64,000 nucleotides of DNA, taken from assembly GCF_011682065.1 (NCBI RefSeq), contig NZ_VUYU01000011.1, forward strand, positions 124,001 to 188,000, in the 5' to 3' direction. Positions 44,614-52,798 of the stretch are shown piece after piece. The stretch is from Massilia rubra (GTDB taxonomy: Bacteria; Pseudomonadota; Gammaproteobacteria; Burkholderiales; Burkholderiaceae_D). Both the position numbers and the translations under genes were made by a program. Under the pieces are notes generated by a model, which saw only the letters and a list, made by a program, of their open reading frames with translations, searched no databases and was not told where the DNA came from. Numbering within the stretch: position 1 is the stretch's first letter; every line of letters starts with the position of its first letter.

Positions 44614-45531
44614 ATGGACAGGCTTCAATCAATGCGTGTGTTTGCCAAAGTGGTCGAGCAGGGCAGCTTTGCCCGCGCGGCGGAGGCGATGGAGATGTCG
44701 AACACCGTGGTGACGCGCAACATCGCCGACCTGGAAGCCCACCTCGGCACGCGCTTGCTCAACCGCACCACGCGCAAGCTCTCGCTCACCGAAACCGGCC
44801 GCCAATACCTGGAGCGGGTACGCCAGATCCTGGCCGATATCGACGATGCCGACGCGGTCGCGTCCTCGTCGTCGCGCAAGGCCAGTGGGACCTTGCGGAT
44901 GTATTGCCATCCCGGCTTCGGCCAGTACCAGCTGGCCAAGCTGCTACCGCTGTACGCCGCCACCGTGCCGGAGGTGGTGCTCGACGTCACCCTGGCCGAC
45001 CACGCGGTCGATATCGTCGAAGAAGGTTTCGATGTCGGCATCTTCATGGGTTTGCAAAAATTCGACGCCAGCCTGATCGCGCGCCGCCTGGCCACTTCCA
45101 ACGTGGTGCTGTGCGCCTCGCCCGACTACGTTGCGCGGCGCGGCGAACCGCTCACGCCGGTCGACGTGTCGTCCCATGATTGCCTCAATTTCGCCTTCGA
45201 GCAGTTGCGTCACAGCTGGCCGGTGACGTGGGAGAACAAGCGGGTCGATGTACCGATCACCCCACGCGTGATATCGAACAATATCTCGGTGCTGCGCCAG
45301 GCGGCCATCGCCGGCATGGGCATCATGGTGCGTTCCTCGCTGACCCTGGAAGACGACCTGAGCAGTGGACGGCTGGTGCAGCTGCTCAAGGGCCATCACC
45401 TGGGCCGCCTGGAAGTGTCGCTGGTCTATCCGAGCCGGCGTTTGCTGTCGTACAAGGTGCGCAGCTTTGTCGATTTCATGACGGCCCAGTTTCCCCGTCC
45501 GGAAAGCGACCCCTGGCTGGCCCATGTCTGA
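44614..45531 (+). CDS. LysR family transcriptional regulator
   Basis: The start at 44614 with GGAGG upstream gives 305 residues. The helix-turn-helix is MRVFAKVVEQGSFARAAEAM, then VTRNIADLEAHLGTRLLNRT and TRKLSLTETGRQYLERV. A periplasmic-binding-like effector domain follows (DVGIFMGLQ, ASPDYVARRGEP, VLRQAAIAGMGIMV), of the CrgA/DsdC-like broad group. The target and ligand are unknown. Its divergent neighbours are the two small secreted proteins. Confidence 0.92.
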   Translation: MDRLQSMRVFAKVVEQGSFARAAEAMEMSNTVVTRNIADLEAHLGTRLLNRTTRKLSLTETGRQYLERVRQILADIDDADAVASSSSRKASGTLRMYCHPGFGQYQLAKLLPLYAATVPEVVLDVTLADHAVDIVEEGFDVGIFMGLQKFDASLIARRLATSNVVLCASPDYVARRGEPLTPVDVSSHDCLNFAFEQLRHSWPVTWENKRVDVPITPRVISNNISVLRQAAIAGMGIMVRSSLTLEDDLSSGRLVQLLKGHHLGRLEVSLVYPSRRLLSYKVRSFVDFMTAQFPRPESDPWLAHV

Positions 45532-45591
45532 GGCGTTTCTTTCTCGCCACACTCGCTGACATTTTGTTCATGTCATGTCAATGTCATGTGC

Positions 45592-45727
45592 TATATTTCT
45601 AGTCGGAATTTAGTGATTCCAGAGTGGCATCAGGGATGTGCTTTCTGGCAAATTTTACAAAAGCAAGAAGTTTCACGGGCACTAGCGGCCCATCTCGAAA
45701 GCCCGCCTCCGCGCGGGCTTTTTTTCG
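45592..45727 (+). ncRNA. Candidate small RNA with its own terminator
   Basis: In the 305-base gap after the LysR gene, a possible -10 box TATATT (45592-45597) is followed by ~100 bases without a supported reading frame. These end in a strong terminator hairpin AAAGCCCGC / GCGGGCTTT and seven T. Direct repeats TGTCATG (45570-45590) lie just upstream. The arrangement would also fit a LysR transcript 3' end, so the RNA call is tentative. Confidence 0.3.
45698..45727 (+). terminator. Rho-independent terminator
   Basis: The stem AAAGCCCGC (45698-45706) pairs with GCGGGCTTT (45713-45721), followed by five more T. It ends either the LysR transcript or a separate small RNA. Confidence 0.9.
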
Positions 45728-45836
45728 TCCGCGATTTCCGCCCCGGGTAGCGAAATTGCGCCGGGCAGTGTCATAATGTGGCGATGTGAGACAACAGAGG
45801 TTTATTCGCTCCGCTCACGGATTAACAGGAGGAATA

Positions 45837-46022
45837 ATGATTCGCTATATGGGCACACGGCAGACTGACGACGGTGCCGTCGTATATGTGTTTATTATCA
45901 ACGGTTTGCAGAAAGAAATCCGCGAGCACGCGCTCAAGCAGTATCCCGGCTGTTACGAGATGCTGCCGGCGTCGGCCAAGCAGAAAATCGCTGCCAACCG
46001 CAATTGGCTGTCCAAGCTATAA
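45837..46022 (+). CDS. Small hypothetical protein, 61 residues
   Basis: The ribosome site AGGAGG lies five bases before the ATG. The sequence MIRYMGTRQTDDGAVVYVFI followed by NGLQKEIREHALKQYPGCYE has no recognised domain. There is no signal peptide or membrane segment. It forms a likely two-gene unit with the Lys-rich peptide gene 20 bases downstream. Confidence 0.7.
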   Translation: MIRYMGTRQTDDGAVVYVFIINGLQKEIREHALKQYPGCYEMLPASAKQKIAANRNWLSKL

Positions 46023-46042
46023 ATCGTTATCAGGAGCCCGCA

Positions 46043-46153
46043 ATGAGTAAAGCGCAAGACAACAAGAAAGAAACCAAAAAAGAGCCCGCCAAGTCGGTGA
46101 AAGAGAAAAAAGAAGCCAAGAAGGTCAAGAAGGAAGAGCGCGCGCGTCAGTAA
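46043..46153 (+). CDS. Very small Lys-rich peptide, 36 residues
   Basis: The ATG is preceded by CAGGAG at 46031-46036. The encoded peptide starts MSKAQDNKKETKKEPAKSVK and continues Lys/Glu-rich to the end (..KKVKKEERARQ). About 14 of 36 residues are Lys. No family recognised; low-complexity sequence limits confidence, but the ribosome site, frame and tight spacing to its neighbour support translation. It resembles small nucleic-acid-binding or linker-histone-like tails in composition only. Confidence 0.55.
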   Translation: MSKAQDNKKETKKEPAKSVKEKKEAKKVKKEERARQ

Positions 46154-46176
46154 GCACGTTCTCCCGCGGAGGTCGG

Positions 46177-46707
46177 ATGCGCCTGGCGATCGGTTCGAAG
46201 CAGGTTTTACCTGGTGCTGCCCGCTTGCGCGCACTGCCCGGGCGAAGCTGCGCCATGGCCCTGCTGGCGCTGGCCGCCGCCGCGCCGCTGGCCGCGCGGG
46301 CGGCGCCGTCGACCTTCGGCCCCGTGATCGGCAGCGCCATCCTGTGCCGCAGCCATCTCGACAATGCTTACTTCCACGATTACCTGGTGAGCGCCTTCGG
46401 CCCGTCCTACAAGCATGAGGGCGGCGCCTACTGGTTCAAGGCCGAGGGCACCTTGTGGGGCGCGCCGGTGACCGACATCATGATCAGCGACGATACCAGC
46501 GAACTGGTGTTCGTGGCCGCCGTGGCCGACACCACGCCCGACAAGCTCGAAGAATCGATCCGCAACGCCGTGGGCGTGCGGCACCTGTCAATGGACAACT
46601 CGCCTTATCCGGTGCGCGCGTCCAATCCCGGCAGTAAAATCGTCTACTTCAAGACCAAGTCCAAGATTTACTGCGCCAAATACAAGCCGCTGCCCGTCGG
46701 CCGCTAG
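46177..46707 (+). CDS. Secreted hypothetical protein
   Basis: The start with GGAGG six bases upstream gives 176 residues. The signal segment is long (hydrophobic core ALLALAAAAPLAARA around residues 28-42). The mature part contains two Cys (SAILCRSHLDNAYFHDYL and the C-terminal KIYCAKYKP) that may form a disulfide. No known family was recognised. It lies just upstream of gspA, but the different function of those genes makes a shared operon only possible. Confidence 0.65.
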   Translation: MRLAIGSKQVLPGAARLRALPGRSCAMALLALAAAAPLAARAAPSTFGPVIGSAILCRSHLDNAYFHDYLVSAFGPSYKHEGGAYWFKAEGTLWGAPVTDIMISDDTSELVFVAAVADTTPDKLEESIRNAVGVRHLSMDNSPYPVRASNPGSKIVYFKTKSKIYCAKYKPLPVGR

Positions 46708-46734
46708 CGCGGGTGATGCACTTCCAGGGAATCC

Positions 46735-48357
46735 ATGTACAAGCAATTCTTCAGCCTGAAGCAATCACCGTTTTCCATCGCCCCCGATCCCCGTTACCTG
46801 TTCATGAGCGAACGCCACCGCGAGGCGCTGGCGCACCTGCTGTACGGGGTCGGCAGCGGCGGCGGTTTCGTGCTGCTGACCGGCGAAATCGGCGCCGGCA
46901 AGACCACCGTGTGCCGCTGCTTCATCGAGCAGATTCCCCCCGACTGCCGCCTGGCCTACATCTTCAATCCCAAGCTGACGGTCGAGGAACTGTTGCTGTC
47001 GATCTGCGATGAATTCCGCATCGACCTGCCGCCGGCGCCGGCCGGCGCGGTCAGCGTCAAGAGTTATGTGGACGCCATCAACCGCTACCTGTTGCAGAGC
47101 CACGCGCAGGGCAAGAACAATGTGCTGATCATCGACGAGGCCCAGAACCTGTCGGCCGACGTGCTCGAACAGTTGCGCCTGCTGACCAACCTGGAAACCA
47201 GCGAGCGCAAGCTGCTGCAAATTATCCTGATCGGCCAGCCGGAGCTGCGCGCGATCCTGGCCCGGCCCGAACTCGAACAGCTGGCCCAGCGCGTCATCGC
47301 GCGCTATCACCTCGGCTCGCTCACCGAAGCCGAAACCGCCAGCTACGTCGCGCACCGGCTGGCGGTGGCCGGGGGCGGGGCGTCGCGGCCGTTTCCGCGT
47401 TCGCTGATGGGGCAGGTGTTCCAGTTGTCGCAGGGCGTGCCGCGCCGCATCAACCTGCTGTGCGACCGCGCGCTGCTGGGAGCGTATGTCGAAAACAGCC
47501 GCGAAGTGACGCGCCAGATCCTGCGCCGCGCCGGCAGCGAAGTGTTTTCGGGCGGCGCCACGGCGGCCGCGTCCAGGATGCGCTGGCAGTATGTTGCGGC
47601 CGGCGTGCTGGCGAGCGCCGCGATCGGCGCGGCGGCGGCATGGCAGTTGCGCCCGGCCGCCAGGGCCGTGGCGGTGCAGGCGGCGGCGCCAGCGCCGCTC
47701 AAGGCCGTGGCCGCCGTCCCGGTGCCGACGCCGACGCTGGCGCCGCGTGCGCCCGTCGCGCCGCTCACCCACGCCAGCGAAGCGGCTGCGCTGCACGCTT
47801 TGTCGGCGCTCTGGGGCGTGGCGCTGCCCGCCGGCGCGACCTGCGACGATGCATTGAAACTGAACCTGCGCTGCCATCAGGGCAAGGGCGGACTGTACGA
47901 ACTGCGCCTGCTCGACCGTCCGGCCGTGCTGACCTTGCGCGACGGGCCGGTGGTGAGCTACGCGCTGGTGACCGGCATGGACGAGAGCACCGTGCGCCTG
48001 AACGTGGACGGCAGCGAGCAGACGCTCGACCTCGGCGCGCTCGCCACCCGTTCGGACGGCAGCTTCGTGACCTTCTGGGTCATGCCGCGTTACTTCCGCG
48101 ACCAGGTCAGCGCGGGCGAGCAGGGGGCCGATGTGGACTGGATCGCGTCGCGCCTGGCCAAGGTCAACGGGCTGGCCCCGCCGCCGGCCGATCGCCCGCT
48201 GGGCGCGCCGACCCTGGAACTGCTGCGCGCGTTCCAGGCCCGTCAAAACCTCAAGGCGGACGGCGTGGCCGGTCCGCGCACCTACATGCGCCTGAACCAG
48301 CTGACCGGCGTGGCCGAACCGCGCCTGCTGGCGGCCGCCGCAACGGGGAAACCATAA
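46735..48357 (+). CDS. gspA: GspA-type AAA ATPase with peptidoglycan-binding domain
   Basis: The protein has 540 residues. The N-terminal ExeA-type ATPase begins MYKQFFSLKQSPFSIAPDPR and has Walker A TGEIGAGKTT (about 49-58), Walker B VLIIDEAQNLS, and ILIGQPELRAIL. After a membrane segment near residue 285 (VAAGVLASAAIGAAAAW) comes a periplasmic part ending in a peptidoglycan-binding domain (LELLRAFQARQNLKADGVAG, then PRTYMRLNQL). With GspB, GspA (ExeA) helps place the type II secretion secretin through the cell wall. The gspB gene starts one base after its stop. Confidence 0.93.
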   Translation: MYKQFFSLKQSPFSIAPDPRYLFMSERHREALAHLLYGVGSGGGFVLLTGEIGAGKTTVCRCFIEQIPPDCRLAYIFNPKLTVEELLLSICDEFRIDLPPAPAGAVSVKSYVDAINRYLLQSHAQGKNNVLIIDEAQNLSADVLEQLRLLTNLETSERKLLQIILIGQPELRAILARPELEQLAQRVIARYHLGSLTEAETASYVAHRLAVAGGGASRPFPRSLMGQVFQLSQGVPRRINLLCDRALLGAYVENSREVTRQILRRAGSEVFSGGATAAASRMRWQYVAAGVLASAAIGAAAAWQLRPAARAVAVQAAAPAPLKAVAAVPVPTPTLAPRAPVAPLTHASEAAALHALSALWGVALPAGATCDDALKLNLRCHQGKGGLYELRLLDRPAVLTLRDGPVVSYALVTGMDESTVRLNVDGSEQTLDLGALATRSDGSFVTFWVMPRYFRDQVSAGEQGADVDWIASRLAKVNGLAPPPADRPLGAPTLELLRAFQARQNLKADGVAGPRTYMRLNQLTGVAEPRLLAAAATGKP

Positions 48358-48358
48358 G

Positions 48359-49171
48359 ATGTCCTATATTCTCGAAGCACTGAAAAAGGCGCAGGCCGAA
48401 CGCCAGCTCGGCAACGCTCCGACCATCCACGCGACCCCGATGCATGTCGCCGAGCCGGAACGGGCCGGCGCCGGCGCCAGCCCGGTCGTGATCGGGCTGG
48501 CGCTGCTGGCATTGGGCGCCACCGGGGCTGCCGTGTATGCGTGGAAGCAATCGGCAACGCCGCCGGCGCCGCTGGTGCAGGCTACCGCGTCGGCTACCGC
48601 GCCGGCTACCGCGTCGGCTACCGCGCCGGTCGCGCCGGCGGCGCCTGCACCCTTGCCTGTACCGGTCGCGCCGGCTACCGTGCCGGCTCCGCCGCCGGCG
48701 CCAGTGGTGCAAGCCGCGCCGCCGCCCAAGGCCGAGCCGGTCAAGGTCGATCCGCTCAAAGTGGCCGAGGTCAAGCTTCAGCCGGTCAAGAAGGAAGAGC
48801 CGGTGAAGAAGGAAACGCCGGTCAAGAAAGAAGAGCCGGTGAAGAAGGAAGCGCCGCTCAAGAAGGAAACGCCGCCTAAGAACGATGAGCCGGCCAGGAC
48901 CGACACGGTCAAGGCCGACAAGCCTGTTCCCGCTCCGGAAGAGGCCCTGCGCACCCTGCGCGAACTGCCCGAGGCGCTGCGCAGCGAGATTCCGCCGATC
49001 GCGGTGGGCGGCTATATCTATTCCAAGAATCCGGCCGATCGCCTCTTGCTCATCGATAAAGTCTTGCGCCGCGAAGGCGAGGAAGTGGCGCCCGGCCTGG
49101 TGCTGGAAAAATTGCTGCCCAAGTCTGCGGTGATGAGCTACAAGGGCCAGCGTTACCGCCATCCGTATTGA
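48359..49171 (+). CDS. gspB: GspB-type general secretion protein
   Basis: The 270-residue protein begins MSYILEALKKAQAERQLGNA, the GspB/ExeB hallmark. It has one membrane helix (PVVIGLALLALGATGAAVYA), then a long Ala/Pro/Val- and Lys/Glu-rich linker with repeats such as VKKEEPVKKETP. The C-terminal GspB domain (IPPIAVGGYIYSKNPADRLL...GLVLEKLLPKSAVMSY) is intact. It is the partner of GspA in secretin assembly. No other gsp genes are in the window, so the structural T2SS genes must be elsewhere or absent. Confidence 0.92.
   Translation: MSYILEALKKAQAERQLGNAPTIHATPMHVAEPERAGAGASPVVIGLALLALGATGAAVYAWKQSATPPAPLVQATASATAPATASATAPVAPAAPAPLPVPVAPATVPAPPPAPVVQAAPPPKAEPVKVDPLKVAEVKLQPVKKEEPVKKETPVKKEEPVKKEAPLKKETPPKNDEPARTDTVKADKPVPAPEEALRTLRELPEALRSEIPPIAVGGYIYSKNPADRLLLIDKVLRREGEEVAPGLVLEKLLPKSAVMSYKGQRYRHPY
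48577..48880 (+). repeat. Tandem coding repeats in the gspB linker
   Basis: Two repeat blocks encode the low-complexity linker. The first, near 48577-48630, is four copies of GGCTACCGCGTC-type 12-mers. The second, near 48786-48880, is alternating AAGAAGGAA-type units that encode KKE-x-P repeats. Such blocks can change length by slippage without breaking the frame. Confidence 0.6.
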
Positions 49172-49224
49172 TGGCGATGACCTTTGTATAATTGCGATCT
49201 CACTTCACGGCGGAAAGGCCGCGC

Positions 49225-49740
49225 ATGCACAACATACTCGGTGTAATCGGCTGGTCCGGCAGCGGCAAGACGACCTTGCTCGAAACGCTGGTCCGCCAGC
49301 TGGCCGCCGATGGCCTGCGCATCAATGTCGTCAAGCACAGCCATCACGACGTGATGCTCGAACCGCCCCACAAGGACAGCGCGCGCCTGCGCATGGCCGG
49401 GGCGGCGCAGGTGATGATCGCCTCGCCGTTCCGCGTGGCAGTCATTCGCGAGCTGCGCGGCGAGCCGGAACCGACCCTGGCCGAGCAGTTGGCGTTGCTG
49501 GGCCAGGCCGACCTGACCCTGGTCGAAGGCTACAAATGGGAAGCCATCCCCAAGCTGGAGGTGCAGCGACCGTCGCTGGGGCATCCGTCGCTGTATCCGA
49601 ACGATCCGCATATTGTCGCTGTGGCATCGGATGCGCCGCCGCCAGATGATCTGCCCGACAATCTCGCCTGGCTCGACCTGAACGACCCGGCCAGCGTGCT
49701 GGCATGGCTCAAGGCCAGAATTAATCCGGCGCCAGCCTAA
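49225..49740 (+). CDS. mobB: Molybdopterin-guanine dinucleotide biosynthesis protein B
   Basis: This 171-residue P-loop protein is an accessory factor for adding GMP to molybdopterin. The P-loop is [20 protein letters not shown], followed by [20 protein letters not shown] and [20 protein letters not shown], all typical of MobB. No other molybdenum-cofactor gene is close. It is a cofactor protein, not a plasmid mobilisation protein of the same name. Confidence 0.94.
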   Translation: MHNILGVIGWSGSGKTTLLETLVRQLAADGLRINVVKHSHHDVMLEPPHKDSARLRMAGAAQVMIASPFRVAVIRELRGEPEPTLAEQLALLGQADLTLVEGYKWEAIPKLEVQRPSLGHPSLYPNDPHIVAVASDAPPPDDLPDNLAWLDLNDPASVLAWLKARINPAPA

Positions 49741-49798
49741 AGTTCGGGCGCGCCGTGTCGTTACCATCCCTGATAGCCAATCAAACGGGAGGACTCTC

Positions 49799-49990
49799 AT
49801 GGACGTTTCATCAATTGCATCACTGGCCACCAGCATGGCCGAAACGGGTATCAAGCAGGAAGTGGGCTACGCCGTGTTAAAGAAAGCGCAACAGATGGAG
49901 GGCCAGGTTGCTGCCCAGCTGATCGACGCGCTGCCGCAACCGCAGCGCCTGCCGGCCAATCTCGGCAACAGGATCAATACGACTGCCTGA
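49799..49990 (+). CDS. YjfB-like putative motility protein
   Basis: The 63-residue protein MDVSSIASLATSMAETGIKQ plus VGYAVLKKAQQMEG matches the YjfB family of small proteins linked to motility genes. GGAGG lies seven bases upstream. No flagellar genes are adjacent, but fliT lies about 9 kb downstream. Followed by a strong terminator. Confidence 0.8.
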   Translation: MDVSSIASLATSMAETGIKQEVGYAVLKKAQQMEGQVAAQLIDALPQPQRLPANLGNRINTTA

Positions 49991-50016
49991 TCCGGCGCCC
50001 AGGACGCGCCCGCGCC

Positions 50017-50056
50017 GCCCGGTGACCTCCCATCGATGGAGGAGCCGGGCTTTTTT
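50017..50056 (+). terminator. Rho-independent terminator after the YjfB-like gene
   Basis: GCCCGG (50017-50022) pairs with CCGGGC (50045-50050), and an inner CCTCCCATCGATGGAGG extends the stem. Six T follow at 50051-50056. Confidence 0.9.
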
Positions 50057-50086
50057 ACGTTAAAATTGGCGCCGCACGGGACAAGT

Positions 50087-50136
50087 TGTAAGGAACTGAA
50101 AGGCACGCCGGACAATCGCGTGGGCCGCTTTACAAT
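50087..50136 (+). promoter_or_regulatory. Candidate promoter of the bufferin operon
   Basis: TGTAAGGAAC (50087-50096) looks like the GTAA-type -35 box of ECF sigma factors, about 96 bases before bufA. TACAAT (50131-50136) could be a sigma70 -10 box. Neither has an unmistakable partner element, so the promoter type is open. The region starts after the YjfB terminator, so bufA needs its own promoter. Confidence 0.35.
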
Positions 50137-50191
50137 CGCCTTCAACCCGGCAGTTCCTGTTCCACTTCCATCATACTCAAGGAGATCCACG

Positions 50192-50470
50192 ATGAACAAA
50201 CGTCAAGCACTGATCGCAGCCGCCCTCGCCGGCGTGTGCGCTGTTTCCTCCGGCATGGCTGCCGCGCACGATGCGCCCATGTCCAAGGGCGACAAGGCCG
50301 ACAAGGAGAAGTGCTACGGCATCGCCAAGGCCGGCCAGAACGATTGCGCCAGCGCGACCGGTTCGCATGGCTGCGCCGGGGCATCGACCGTCGACAAGGC
50401 CCCGGAAGAGTGGAAATGGGTGGCCAAGGGCACCTGTGAAAAATCCGGCGGCAAACTGTCCGGCAAGTAA
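50192..50470 (+). CDS. bufA1: DUF2282 family bufferin-type precursor (BufA1-like)
   Basis: The start at 50192 with AAGGAG upstream gives 92 residues. A signal peptide ([20 protein letters not shown], cleaved near AAAHD) targets the periplasm. The mature part has the DUF2282 pattern with four Cys (41, 52, 61, 82): [28 protein letters not shown] and [13 protein letters not shown]. Published bufferins of this family are ribosomally made, modified at Cys by DUF692 MNIO enzymes to thiooxazoles, exported, and help tolerate copper. That the downstream fusion protein modifies this peptide is inferred from gene order: its ORF begins 13 bases after the bufA stop. No DoxX-type BufD gene is adjacent. Confidence 0.88.
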   Translation: MNKRQALIAAALAGVCAVSSGMAAAHDAPMSKGDKADKEKCYGIAKAGQNDCASATGSHGCAGASTVDKAPEEWKWVAKGTCEKSGGKLSGK

Positions 50471-50482
50471 GCCAGCTATTTC

Positions 50483-52153
50483 ATGAGGGGCGGGGCCTTA
50501 CCGGTCGATCCTGTTGCCGGTTCCGGAACCGGTCCCGCCTCGCCGGGCGCCGGGGTCGGCTTGCGCGCCCCCCATTACCGCCAGTTTCTCGCGCAACGGC
50601 CCGCAGTCGGCTGGCTTGAAGTCCACACCGAAAACTTTCTCGACCGCGCTGGCTGGGACTGGCATGTATTGCAGGAACTGCGCCGCGATTATCCCATCAG
50701 CCTGCACGGCGTCGGCCTCGGCCTCGGCTCGGCGCGCGGGTTTTCGACGTCCCATCTGGACCGTGTCTGCGCGCTGGTCGAGCGGGTCGAGCCCATGCTC
50801 GTGTCCGAACACCTGTGCTGGGGCGCCGTCGCCGACCGTCAACTGAACGATTTATTGCCGATGCCGCTCAGCGGCGCCGCGCTCGATTTGCTGTGCGCAC
50901 GGGTGGAGCAAGTGCAAGACCGGCTGCATCGGCGCATTTTGCTGGAAAATGTCTCCACGTACGTGCGTTTTAACGACGATACCATGAGCGAAGCCGAGTT
51001 CATGGCCGAGCTGGCCAGCCGCACCGGCTGCGCCTTGCTGCTCGATGTGAACAATCTCTACGTCAACCAGTGCAATCACGGCGAAGACGCGCTGGCGGCG
51101 ATCGCGGCGATCGCCCCCGGCAGCGTGGGCGAGATCCACCTGGCCGGCCATCTGGTCACGCCGCAGGCAGTGGTCGATCATCATGGCGACGTGGTGGCCG
51201 CGCCCGTGTGGGCCCTGTATGAAGCGGCGCTGGCGCGCTTCGGCCGCCTGCCGACCCTGATCGAATGGGATACCGACGTGCCCGCGCTCGACGTGCTGCT
51301 GGGCGAAGCGCGCAAGGCGCAGCGCATCGCCAGTGCTTACCCGGTGATCAACGTCGCCAACCCCTGGCGCGGCCGCCACGGCCAAGTGCTGGCAGCGGAC
51401 GCCCTGGCCGATACCCAGCAATGTTTCGCGCAAGCCCTGTTCGACTACGACCGCGAAGCCGAGGCGCTGGCGCAGTTCAAGGGCGGCGCCAATGCCGACC
51501 GCTTCGGCCTGTACCGGGGCAACCTCGGCGTAACCTGGAACAAAGCCCTGTCGGCCGCCTGCCCGGTGCTGCGCCAACTGGTCGGCGAGGAGTTTTTCGG
51601 CGCGCTGGCGCGGGCCTACGGCATGGCCCATCCCTCGCTCGACGCCGACCTGAACCGTTTTGGCGCCAGTTTTGCCCGCTTCCTCGACGGTTTTCCCCAT
51701 ATCGCCGATTATCCTTACCTGCCGGATATGGCGCGACTCGAGTGGGCGGTGCACCGCGCCCATTACGCGCCTGACGCCGAACCCATCGGCGCCGACGCGC
51801 TGGCCGCCCTCACGCCAGACCAGTTCGAACAGGCGCGCTACGCCCTGCATCCGGCCTGCAGCCTGATTGCGTCATGCTGGGCGGTGGTGCCCCTGTGGCA
51901 AGCGCACCAGCCCGACAGCGGCGTCGACTTTCCGGCAGCCATGGGTCGCCCCAGCGCAGCCCTGGTCGCCCGCCCGCGCTGGAAGATCGAACTGCTCGCG
52001 CTCACCCCCGCGCACGCAGGCGCGCTCGCCACGCTGGCCGGGGGATATACAATGGGTGAGGCGCTCGATGCCGCCTTCGCTCTCGATGAGCAATTCGACA
52101 TCGGGGCGCATCTGGCGCAGTGGATTGCGCTCGGCATCCTGCTGGCGCCCTGA
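50483..52153 (+). CDS. bufBC: Fused DUF692 (MNIO, BufB) - DUF2063 (BufC) bufferin maturation protein
   Basis: This is one uninterrupted 556-residue frame. Residues ~25-285 form a DUF692 multinuclear iron oxygenase domain with the expected metal-ligand segments: EVHTENFLD (48-51), SLHGVG (His75), SEHLCW (Glu109, His110), LLENVSTY (Glu155, Asn156), [10 protein letters not shown] (Asp188), EIHLAGH (His219, His223) and IEWDTD (Glu261, Asp263). Residues ~312-556 match DUF2063: [40 protein letters not shown] and [18 protein letters not shown]. These two families are normally separate adjacent genes (bufB, bufC). No stop or frameshift lies at the junction. It should oxidise the Cys of the BufA1-type peptide. 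The start has no clear ribosome site; ATG 50483 follows bufA by 12 bases. Confidence 0.87.
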   Translation: MRGGALPVDPVAGSGTGPASPGAGVGLRAPHYRQFLAQRPAVGWLEVHTENFLDRAGWDWHVLQELRRDYPISLHGVGLGLGSARGFSTSHLDRVCALVERVEPMLVSEHLCWGAVADRQLNDLLPMPLSGAALDLLCARVEQVQDRLHRRILLENVSTYVRFNDDTMSEAEFMAELASRTGCALLLDVNNLYVNQCNHGEDALAAIAAIAPGSVGEIHLAGHLVTPQAVVDHHGDVVAAPVWALYEAALARFGRLPTLIEWDTDVPALDVLLGEARKAQRIASAYPVINVANPWRGRHGQVLAADALADTQQCFAQALFDYDREAEALAQFKGGANADRFGLYRGNLGVTWNKALSAACPVLRQLVGEEFFGALARAYGMAHPSLDADLNRFGASFARFLDGFPHIADYPYLPDMARLEWAVHRAHYAPDAEPIGADALAALTPDQFEQARYALHPACSLIASCWAVVPLWQAHQPDSGVDFPAAMGRPSAALVARPRWKIELLALTPAHAGALATLAGGYTMGEALDAAFALDEQFDIGAHLAQWIALGILLAP

Positions 52154-52240
52154 ATCGCGGACTGCCTGTCTTTCTGTGCGGAAGCTGGTCATTTTTCCAG
52201 GGCGCGGCCCTCGTGCAAAAGGCTTGCGTTTTACTCACGC

Positions 52241-52246
52241 TATAAT
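52241..52246 (+). promoter_or_regulatory. Candidate -10 box
   Basis: A perfect TATAAT lies 29 bases before the start of the following hypothetical gene, close to the ideal distance for a short leader. No good -35 box is seen. Confidence 0.45.
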
Positions 52247-52269
52247 CATTCTTTATATCGATTTCATTC

Positions 52270-52791
52270 ATGTCAATGAGCGCTGATCAAGTTATCGCCG
52301 AGTACCAGAGCAATGGCAATGCTGTTTCCCCCGCAGTCGCAACAGCGCTGCTCGCGCCGGAAGTGCGGCGGGCGATCTACAAGCAACTGGTCGGTGCGAC
52401 CCTGGCGCCGTACCGCGCACTGCTGATCGAGTTGCTCGACGAGGAAATCAACCTGCGCACAGCCCTCTGGGACCACATCGTGCAAGACGATATGGATTAC
52501 TACGAAGGCATCTACCAGTGCGCTTTCCTGTTGTACCGCGCCGGCGACGTGGCCGACAGCTTGCTGCTGTGGAAAGCCAAGCACATCAACATGGATGTCG
52601 GAACCTTGCTGGGGGCCGAGTATTTCGTCGGCGCCGGGCTGGACGTCACCATGGCCTACCTGTCGAACTCGCCGATGCCCGAAGCGGCCGAGCTCGCCGA
52701 TTACCTCCAGCAATGGTTCGAAAAGCCGGGCGCCATTGCCTGGCAGGAAGCGTGGGAGCAGGAGCGCGCCTCCGCCATCGCCAACGCCTGA
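52270..52791 (+). CDS. Hypothetical protein, possible partner of the LRR-NTF2 protein
   Basis: This 173-residue acidic, mostly helical protein (for example AIYKQLVGATLAPYRALLIE, LLDEEINLRTALWDHIVQDD, YYEGIYQCAFLLYRAGDVAD) has no recognised domain, signal peptide or membrane segment. A TATAAT box sits 29 bases upstream and the next gene begins seven bases after its stop, so the pair form a small operon. The size and acidic helical character fit immunity-type proteins, which is only a resemblance. Confidence 0.65.
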   Translation: MSMSADQVIAEYQSNGNAVSPAVATALLAPEVRRAIYKQLVGATLAPYRALLIELLDEEINLRTALWDHIVQDDMDYYEGIYQCAFLLYRAGDVADSLLLWKAKHINMDVGTLLGAEYFVGAGLDVTMAYLSNSPMPEAAELADYLQQWFEKPGAIAWQEAWEQERASAIANA

Positions 52792-52798
52792 GCGGGCC

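Noticed and set aside
49225-49740. MobB as evidence of a plasmid or mobile element
   Set aside because: The sequence is the molybdopterin-cofactor MobB with a P-loop and VEGYKWE motif, not a mobilisation protein.
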